Shown here: positions 58,330 through 64,000 of the stretch, piece after piece
How the letters are laid out: each line of letters starts with the position of its first letter
Position numbering within the stretch: the first letter of the stretch is position 1
NCBI GenBank assembly: GCA_030432595.1
Contig: JAUIGU010000013.1
Coordinates: forward strand, 32,577 to 96,576
Source: Phycisphaerae bacterium
GTDB taxonomy: Bacteria > Planctomycetota > Phycisphaerae > Phycisphaerales > Phycisphaeraceae
Direction: 5' to 3'
Length of the DNA: 64,000 nt
Notes under the pieces: model-generated
The model's input: the letters and a program-made list of their open reading frames with translations, nothing else
Databases searched by the model: none
What the model was told of the DNA's origin: nothing
Translations under genes and position numbers: made by a program

Positions 58330-61300
58330 CAAGGCTCGACTCCTTCGGAAGCATCCGCACCGTCCGGTTCACCGTCCCCGGGCCGCACGCTCGGCTCAAT
58401 GCCGATCCCGCGCTCTTCCTGCCGACGCTGCATGTCCACCTTCAGACGCTCAGCGAGCTCGGTCAGTTCCCGCTGCCGGCCCGCGAGGTCTTCCAGCGCC
58501 GCCCGCACCGCGGGGTTGCCCGGCGCGACCACGCCCGCGCCGCCCAACTGCTCGGCGGCGACCTTCGTCTCCTCCAGCAACATCGACTGCTCGGCCCGCA
58601 GGAGTTTGAGTTCCGCGGCCGGCGGGATCACCTCGCCGCCCTGGCCGCCCGCGCCGCCGCCCTGGTTGCCGCCGGCGTTGCCGTCATTGTTGTCCTGGAA
58701 ATCGTTCTGCGGCGGCGGCGGGACCAGCGCGCCCGCCATCGCCCGCAGCGTCGAAGCGATCTTCACCTGCTCCAGCGGCACGCGCGCCGTCTCCGTGCCC
58801 GCCCGCATCGACGCGGCCGACGACGCCACCAGCCGATCGATCCGGTCGTGCATGTGCTCGAACACGACCTGGCCCTCGACACGCTCCCGCAGCGCCGCGA
58901 CCTCGTCGCCCAGCTCGACCTGCCGGCCCGCCAACTGACGCAAGGTTGCCAACTCCCTCCGGTCCAGCCGGGGCTTGGTTGCCAGCGGGCCCGTCTCTTG
59001 CGCGAGCGTTTCCTGTTTCTCCGCCAGCTCCTGATACGCCTGACGAAGCTGCGCCCGCTGACGCTCTGCATCTTCTTCCTGCTGCTGTTGCTGGACTTCA
59101 CGTACCGCCTCGAGCGCGCGTTCCAGCGCGGCGACCGTGGCCTCTTCGTGCCGAACGGAATCGTCGGCGTCGGCCTCACGCAGCGCGGCCACCGCGCCCG
59201 CCGCCTCCGTCGCCGCCTCGCCCAGGATCGGGCCCACGTCCGCCGTCGCCGGGTCCTGCTCCGCGTCGGTCTGCACCACGATGATCCGCTGCCACAGCGC
59301 CGCCTCCGGCTCGGCCAGCGCCATCAACCCGTCGGCCAGCGCGGCCGCCGCCGGCGCACCCTCACCCGCCAGCGCGTTGACCTGCGCGAGCGCCGCCTGC
59401 TGATCGCGGATCAACCGCTCGATGCGCTCGGCGAGTTGACGCAGCCGGCGCTGCAGCCGCTCGCGGCGCTTCTGCTCCTGCTGGCCGATCTGCTCGAGCA
59501 TGCGGTCGAGGGTTTCGAGCGCGTCGGCCTGCTGCTCCCCCGCCTGCGAGAGCTGGTTCTCCTGCGCGTCCTCCGCGCTCTGCTGCATCTGCTGCTCCAG
59601 GCCCTGCCGCCGCGCGGTCTCGGCCGCCTCGGCCAACGCCTCGGCGGCGGCCTGGTCCGCGTCGCGCTCACTCTGCTGCGACAGCGCCTCCGCCGTCGAC
59701 GCCATCCGCCGCACCAAATCCTCCGCCTGCTCTGCCAATTCGCGCTGACGCTCGGCCAGCTCGCGCAACGCGGCACGTTGCTCGTCCGTCAGTTCCTCGG
59801 GCGCCCGGCCTGCGGTCTGCGGCAGCAGGCGACGCGTGTCCTGCGCGAGCGCTTCCTGCTCGGCCCGCAGCCCCGCGACCTCCAGCCGCAGCCCCAACGC
59901 GTCGCCGCCCTGGTCCAGAAGGTCAGTCAACTCCGCGAGTTGGTCTTCCACCTCTTCTTGTTGGGCCCGGCCTTGCTCCTGTGCCTGTGCGTCTGCATCG
60001 TTCGCGAGGTTCTGTTGTGATTCTCGACTCGTGGCTTCGGCCTGTTCCAACAAGTCGCCGGCCCGATTGAGCAGTTCGTCGAGCTCGGGCTCGGACAACC
60101 CGTTGAGCGCGAGACGTTGCTGCGCCGCTTCGAGGCGTTGCGACGGCGGGGTCATGCCCCGCGTGATGCGCGACTGCGGCTCGGCCAGGTCCGACACCGC
60201 CGCGGGTTCACTGCGCCGCAGCGTCGCCTGCTCGGCCCGCAGACGCTCGGCCGAGCGACGCACCGCCGCCAACTCCCGCTGCACCTCGCTCATCAGCGTC
60301 GCCGCGTCGATGACCGTGAGTCGGCGCGGCACCGCCGCCACCGGGTCGCGCGCCACGCCGTCACGCTCGAACACGTCCCAAGCCAACGCCGACAGCGTCA
60401 CCACGTCGCCCGGACGCACCTTCAAGGAAGCCAGTTCCAGCGACACGGACGCGTCGAGCTGCGTCGAGAACTCCGCCGCCCGCGCCAGTTCAACGTTGGC
60501 CGTGGTCTCCGCGTCGGAGTCTTCCGTCGGCACGTCGTGTACCGGGTGCTCGGCCAAGAGCACCAGCCGCGACAGCGACACGTCGTCCCCCGCCTCGGCC
60601 CGCACGGGCACCGCCGCCGTGGGCAGCACACGCAGATCGTTCGCCGGCTCGAAGAGCGTCACCGTCGGCGGCGCATCCGCCGTGCTCACCACGCGCAACC
60701 GGCGCGGCGTCGAGTCCGTCAACCCGTAACGGTCGCGCGGCAGGATGGACCATGTCCCGGTGTCCGGCAACCGGTAACGCACTTCCACGCGCCGCACGAG
60801 GGTGGCGTTAGAGGTTTCGGCGTCGTCGCCCGTGACGGCTGCACGCTCCGAGGTGTTCCACGTGACCAGCGCGTCGGCCGGCAAACCATCGAACAGGGTG
60901 ATGATGGGGGGCTGGTCCGCGGCCAGGGGCTTGTTGAACTCGAGTGCGACGCAGACGTCGGACCCTTCCAACGCCGTGACCGTGCCGAGGCGTTCCGAGC
61001 CGGCGTCGAGTTCGATCTGTTGTGCGGGCAGGTACGCCCGCGCGTAGGCGGGCGGGGTCACCGTCGCGTCGGCACCGCGCAGCTTCGGCCGCGACACGAC
61101 CGGCACGACCACCTCGGCCGATGCGTCGTCGCCCGCCTCAAACGTGTAGACCAGCCGCGCGCCGTCGGGCAAACGATCCAGCCGACGCTCCAACTCGACC
61201 GGCGGCTCGATCTGGGCGGCGAAAAGCGGAGAGCCTTGCGCATCGGTTCCCGCTGGGGAATCGAGGCCCAAACCGTCGCCCGCTTCGTTGTCTTCACGCG

Positions 61301-62093
61301 GCGCCATCAGCACCGAGCGCTGGGCGCTGGCCCACGTCGGCGAGCCCGCGGTCTCGTGTTCGAAGTGGTACTGCAGCCACACCCGCATCCCCGGGCGGAA
61401 ACCGCGCTGCACCTGCGCGTTCAACTCCGCCGCCGTGTCCGCCGCCACCACCGTCGGCCGATCCACCGGCACGACCTCGACCCGCTTAGGCCAAGCCGTC
61501 TCCCCCAGCGGCAGCAACCAGCGCTGCGCCGCGACCTTCGCGGCCGCCGGATTGGTCAACACCGTGACCAGCAACACCGCCATGCCCGCCAACCCCGCGC
61601 CGGCAAACTTGCGCGTCGAACGCGGGTCGATCAACTGCCCGAAGTTCCGGCCGGCCGAACGCTTCTGCGCCTCCTCAACCACCACCGACGACAACCCGCG
61701 CGACACCGCGCCCTCGCCCGACAACGCGCCCGCCGCGCCGCCCGCCATCTTCAACGGCCCCAGCTCCAACCCGCTCGCCAGCACACCCCGCAGATCGGGA
61801 AACATCCGCTCGGCCCGCAACGCCAACTCCGACAGCGACGGCGCGAACGCCCACGCCCGACGCAGCCGACCCGTCAACCACACCGCCGCGATCAATAACA
61901 GCAACACCCCCACGATCAACCGGAACCACCCCGGAAGCCGCAGCAGGTAGTCCAGCCAACCCAACGCCACTGCGACCGGCCCCGCCACCATCACGAACTG
62001 AAACACCCGCCGCCACAACAACAACCGTCGCGCCCGCCGCCGCACCGCGTCGAGTTGTGAGGCAATCTGCTCCAAGCCAGCTCCGGGTTTCAC
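58329..62093 (-). CDS. DUF4175-type membrane protein with long coiled coil
   Basis: This 1254-residue protein has three membrane helices near the N-terminus (about 33-51, 56-75, 163-184). A beta-rich extracytoplasmic part follows, with RVWLQYHFEHE, DGARLVYTFEAGDDA and RYRLPDTGTWSILPRDRYGL. Then comes a very long Gln/Glu/Ala-rich coiled coil (about 600-1180, e.g. QRELAEQAEDLVRRMASTAE), and a short acidic tail ends the chain. This is the outline of DUF4175 proteins, which sit in an envelope operon with vWA/BatA-like genes in several phyla. The function is unknown; a structural role in the cell envelope is inferred. The start is a GTG without a visible ribosome binding site. Confidence 0.82.
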   Translation of the reverse strand: MKPGAGLEQIASQLDAVRRRARRLLLWRRVFQFVMVAGPVAVALGWLDYLLRLPGWFRLIVGVLLLLIAAVWLTGRLRRAWAFAPSLSELALRAERMFPDLRGVLASGLELGPLKMAGGAAGALSGEGAVSRGLSSVVVEEAQKRSAGRNFGQLIDPRSTRKFAGAGLAGMAVLLVTVLTNPAAAKVAAQRWLLPLGETAWPKRVEVVPVDRPTVVAADTAAELNAQVQRGFRPGMRVWLQYHFEHETAGSPTWASAQRSVLMAPREDNEAGDGLGLDSPAGTDAQGSPLFAAQIEPPVELERRLDRLPDGARLVYTFEAGDDASAEVVVPVVSRPKLRGADATVTPPAYARAYLPAQQIELDAGSERLGTVTALEGSDVCVALEFNKPLAADQPPIITLFDGLPADALVTWNTSERAAVTGDDAETSNATLVRRVEVRYRLPDTGTWSILPRDRYGLTDSTPRRLRVVSTADAPPTVTLFEPANDLRVLPTAAVPVRAEAGDDVSLSRLVLLAEHPVHDVPTEDSDAETTANVELARAAEFSTQLDASVSLELASLKVRPGDVVTLSALAWDVFERDGVARDPVAAVPRRLTVIDAATLMSEVQRELAAVRRSAERLRAEQATLRRSEPAAVSDLAEPQSRITRGMTPPSQRLEAAQQRLALNGLSEPELDELLNRAGDLLEQAEATSRESQQNLANDADAQAQEQGRAQQEEVEDQLAELTDLLDQGGDALGLRLEVAGLRAEQEALAQDTRRLLPQTAGRAPEELTDEQRAALRELAERQRELAEQAEDLVRRMASTAEALSQQSERDADQAAAEALAEAAETARRQGLEQQMQQSAEDAQENQLSQAGEQQADALETLDRMLEQIGQQEQKRRERLQRRLRQLAERIERLIRDQQAALAQVNALAGEGAPAAAALADGLMALAEPEAALWQRIIVVQTDAEQDPATADVGPILGEAATEAAGAVAALREADADDSVRHEEATVAALERALEAVREVQQQQQEEDAERQRAQLRQAYQELAEKQETLAQETGPLATKPRLDRRELATLRQLAGRQVELGDEVAALRERVEGQVVFEHMHDRIDRLVASSAASMRAGTETARVPLEQVKIASTLRAMAGALVPPPPQNDFQDNNDGNAGGNQGGGAGGQGGEVIPPAAELKLLRAEQSMLLEETKVAAEQLGGAGVVAPGNPAVRAALEDLAGRQRELTELAERLKVDMQRRQEERGIGIEPSVRPGDGEPDGADASEGVEP

Positions 62094-62218
62094 GCCAACA
62101 CAAAGAACGGAACAAGACGAACACGATGCTCAGGATCGAGCTTGAACAACCATTGCACTTTCGACGCCCCGCACGGCAGCAAGGTTCATCATCGTCCGTT
62201 TGGTTTCAAAGCTCCGAC

Positions 62219-62250
62219 GAATCATCCTTGAAATCCTGTTCATCCTGTCC
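62219..62250. repeat. 9-nt-periodic repeat (ATCCTGTTC type), intergenic
   Basis: CTTGAAATCCTGTTCATCCTGTCC contains the units ATCCTGTTC and ATCCTGTCC. It lies just after the stop of the right-edge gene, in the only sizeable gap (about 165 bp) of the operon. Confidence 0.55.
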
Positions 62251-62259
62251 CAACAACAA

Positions 62260-64000
62260 TCACGCCAGACGGATCGCCCGACGCACCGACCATTCTACGG
62301 CCAGCAACCCCAGCAAAAGCGCAAAAGCCAGTGGCGAGTGGGCCACCGACTCCGTCCGATCGTCCGCCACCCGCCGCGCCACGCTGCGGATCAGCCCCGG
62401 CTCGTTCAGCCGCGACAAGGAATCCAGCGGCACCACCTCCCCGCCCGACGCCTCGGCCAACGCCGCAAGCTTCGCATGATCCGCCTCGGGCCGACGCAAC
62501 TCGTCGTCCGGCGACACCACCTCGACCCCCGCCGCGACCTCCAGCGCCGCGAGCGTCGTCGCCACCGGCCGGGCCTCGAACACGCCCGCCCGGTCCGCCG
62601 TCCACACCCCGCGGTACACCGCACCCAGCCCCGTCGTATCGACCGGCCCGTCGACGGCCACCCGCGTCAGCCGGACCTCGACGCCCGCGTCCGTCGGCGC
62701 CGCGTCGCCGCCGAGCAGTTCGTCCGCCTCGCGCACCCGCACGGCCACCTCTTTCGTCTCGCCCGGCAGCAGCCCCGCGTCGGCAACGTCGAGCTCGAAC
62801 ACCACCGCGTCACCCTCGATTGCCGTGCGCGTCGACGCGGTCAACCGCGCACGTTCGTCGCCGACCGCCACCGCGCCGCGCCCGAGCATGCGGATCAACT
62901 GAACATAGAACCGTTCGGGATAACGCTCGCCGATGCCGCGCCGCCAGCGCCACGTCTCGTCGGTCGCGACGTACAGGCTCTGCCCCGACCCGTAGCGCAT
63001 CCGCACCACCGCCGGCAGCCACACGCTCTCGCCGTCCTGCCCCGCAACCCCGCCGGTGCTCGCCGTCGCCAGCACCTCCGCCGCCGGCTTGAGCCGACCC
63101 AGGTCCTGCACCCACTGCAACGTCGGCAAACCCTCCGGCCACGCGTCCAACGGCCCGGCCGCACTCGCGTTGTTGTCTCCGCCTTCTTCGTCGACCGCAT
63201 CTTCAAGCCGCAACACCGACAACGCTTCCGCCAACCCCGTCGGCTCGACCACCAGCCGCCCGCCCGACCACGCCGACACCGCGCCCGGCTCGACCATCGG
63301 CAACAAGTCCGACAGCCGCGTCCCCGCCCACGCCCCCGGCGTGTATCCCGGCCCGCCGATCCACAGCAACCCCCGGCCCCGGCGCGACACCAAATCACGC
63401 ACCTGGCTCACCTGGTCCTCGCTCAAAAACGCCGCCGGCACGTCGCCGATCACCACCACGTCGTACCGGCCCCACTCCTCCGCGTCCGCCGGCAGCCGCG
63501 TGATCGGCGTGTCGCCTTCCTGCGCGAACGACGAATCGGCACTCAGCAGCAGCACGCTCGAATCAATTGATTCTTCCCGCACCAACAGGTTCTTCAGATA
63601 CCGGTACTCCCACCGCGGCCCGCCCTCGACGTACAGCACCCGGATCGGCCGGTCGACGATCTCGACCGCGAGCGCCCGCCGGTTGTTCTCGGTGTTCAGC
63701 TCTGCCGCGCCGTCGTCCGTCGACCCGTCCGACACCTCCACCACCCAATCGACCGTGCCTTCAATCTCCGAGATCGCTTCGAGCCGAACGGGTTTCCGCA
63801 GCGCATCGACCCCGACCTCGCGCTCATCGAGCACAACATCGTCTACATCGCTCTCCGTCCCCCGCGTGTCGATCAGCCGAACCGTCACCACCCCATCATT
63901 TTCCTGATGTTCCCGATCTTCTCGATTTGCAAGACCCCCCGTCCGTTCCACCACCACCGACACCGGCACCGCGTCGCCGGCAAACGCCCGCGCCGGCGCA
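62260..64000 (-). CDS. Membrane protein with glutamine-amidotransferase-like domain, 5' end outside
   Basis: The frame stays open to the right edge, so this is the C-terminal 580 residues of a longer protein. DRPIRVLYVEGGPRWEYRYL begins a class-I glutamine-amidotransferase-like (PF07090-type) domain, continued by YDVVVIGDVPAAFLS, GRGLLWIGGPGY and WLPAVVRMRYGSGQSLYVATDE. A beta-sandwich part and a single C-terminal membrane helix (LAFALLLGLLAVEWSV) follow. Full-length relatives usually carry a BatA-like N-terminal membrane part and a von Willebrand factor A domain. NREDREHQEND is encoded by a 9-nt repeat. It heads the DUF4175 operon within this window. Confidence 0.78.
   Translation of the reverse strand, partial: APARAFAGDAVPVSVVVERTGGLANREDREHQENDGVVTVRLIDTRGTESDVDDVVLDEREVGVDALRKPVRLEAISEIEGTVDWVVEVSDGSTDDGAAELNTENNRRALAVEIVDRPIRVLYVEGGPRWEYRYLKNLLVREESIDSSVLLLSADSSFAQEGDTPITRLPADAEEWGRYDVVVIGDVPAAFLSEDQVSQVRDLVSRRGRGLLWIGGPGYTPGAWAGTRLSDLLPMVEPGAVSAWSGGRLVVEPTGLAEALSVLRLEDAVDEEGGDNNASAAGPLDAWPEGLPTLQWVQDLGRLKPAAEVLATASTGGVAGQDGESVWLPAVVRMRYGSGQSLYVATDETWRWRRGIGERYPERFYVQLIRMLGRGAVAVGDERARLTASTRTAIEGDAVVFELDVADAGLLPGETKEVAVRVREADELLGGDAAPTDAGVEVRLTRVAVDGPVDTTGLGAVYRGVWTADRAGVFEARPVATTLAALEVAAGVEVVSPDDELRRPEADHAKLAALAEASGGEVVPLDSLSRLNEPGLIRSVARRVADDRTESVAHSPLAFALLLGLLAVEWSVRRAIRLA
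63896..63932. repeat. 9-nt-periodic repeat inside the right-edge gene
   Basis: TTCCTGAT, GTTCCCGAT and CTTCTCGAT follow in a 9-nt rhythm and encode REDREHQEN on the minus strand. It is the same sequence type as in the terminase gene. Confidence 0.6.

Overview
The window reads as a chromosomal segment of a high-GC planctomycete, most probably of the Phycisphaerae. The evidence is indirect but convergent: ten secreted proteins end in PEP-CTERM sorting signals, four of these carry a dockerin-like calcium-loop pair just before that signal, one giant protein starts with a LEPR-XLL motif, and the right end holds an operon with a DUF4175-type coiled-coil membrane protein. No rRNA, tRNA, CRISPR array or insertion sequence was recognised.

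Layout. 1-8.6 kb (+): nine secreted PEP-CTERM proteins, the last five being tandem paralogues, three of them joined by 4-bp ATGA overlaps. 8.6-9.25 kb: a structured non-coding stretch with an rRNA-leader-like boxA. 9.25-10.4 kb (-): a GH10 xylanase without a signal peptide. 10.7-23.5 kb (-): a ten-gene exopolysaccharide operon (glycosyltransferase, sugar nucleotidyltransferase, epimerase, aminotransferase, initiating sugar transferase, WecG-type transferase, flippase, Wzy-like polymerase, deacetylase, Wzz/BY-kinase). 24-29.3 kb (+): a beta-helix protein and a 1394-residue surface protein (LEPR motif, seven cadherin-like repeats, Calx-beta, PA14, sugar dehydrogenase). 29.4-34.6 kb: a manganese-type ABC importer in which both permeases carry a DtxR-like C-terminal domain, divergent from mntR. 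34.8-36.7 kb (+): mqnD and an unknown membrane protein. 36.7-43 kb: plant-polysaccharide genes (GH35-like/DUF5597, CE15 glucuronoyl esterase, SGNH esterase, GH44) with a palindromic operator between the divergent pair. 43.2-46.2 kb (+): a TetR regulator and four electrophile/quinone-type redox genes, with matching operators before each unit. 46.3-52.6 kb: a six-gene operon on the minus strand (sigma-4-like HTH protein, ABC ATPase, GNAT, ParB-like, small terminase-like, large terminase), divergent from a self-cleaving LexA/cI-type repressor. 52.75-55 kb (-): ppk1. 55.2-64 kb (-): a five-gene envelope operon that runs off the right edge.

Working together. The EPS operon should build, export and deacetylate a surface polysaccharide, and the adjacent beta-helix and LEPR proteins probably bind or oxidise sugar at the surface. 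The xylanase, glucuronoyl esterase, SGNH esterase, GH44 and GH35-like enzymes form a hemicellulose-degrading set.

Most interesting: (1) the repressor-controlled operon that has DNA-packaging and DNA-binding genes but no capsid or tail genes; (2) a dispersed family of imperfect repeats with a shared 9-nt period, copies of which lie in frame inside genes and in one case make up the signal peptide; (3) metal permeases fused to metal-sensor domains; (4) promoters in which a palindromic operator covers the spacer or -10 element and transcription would start at the ATG (leaderless mRNAs). All assignments come from reading the sequence and remembered family motifs; no database search was run.
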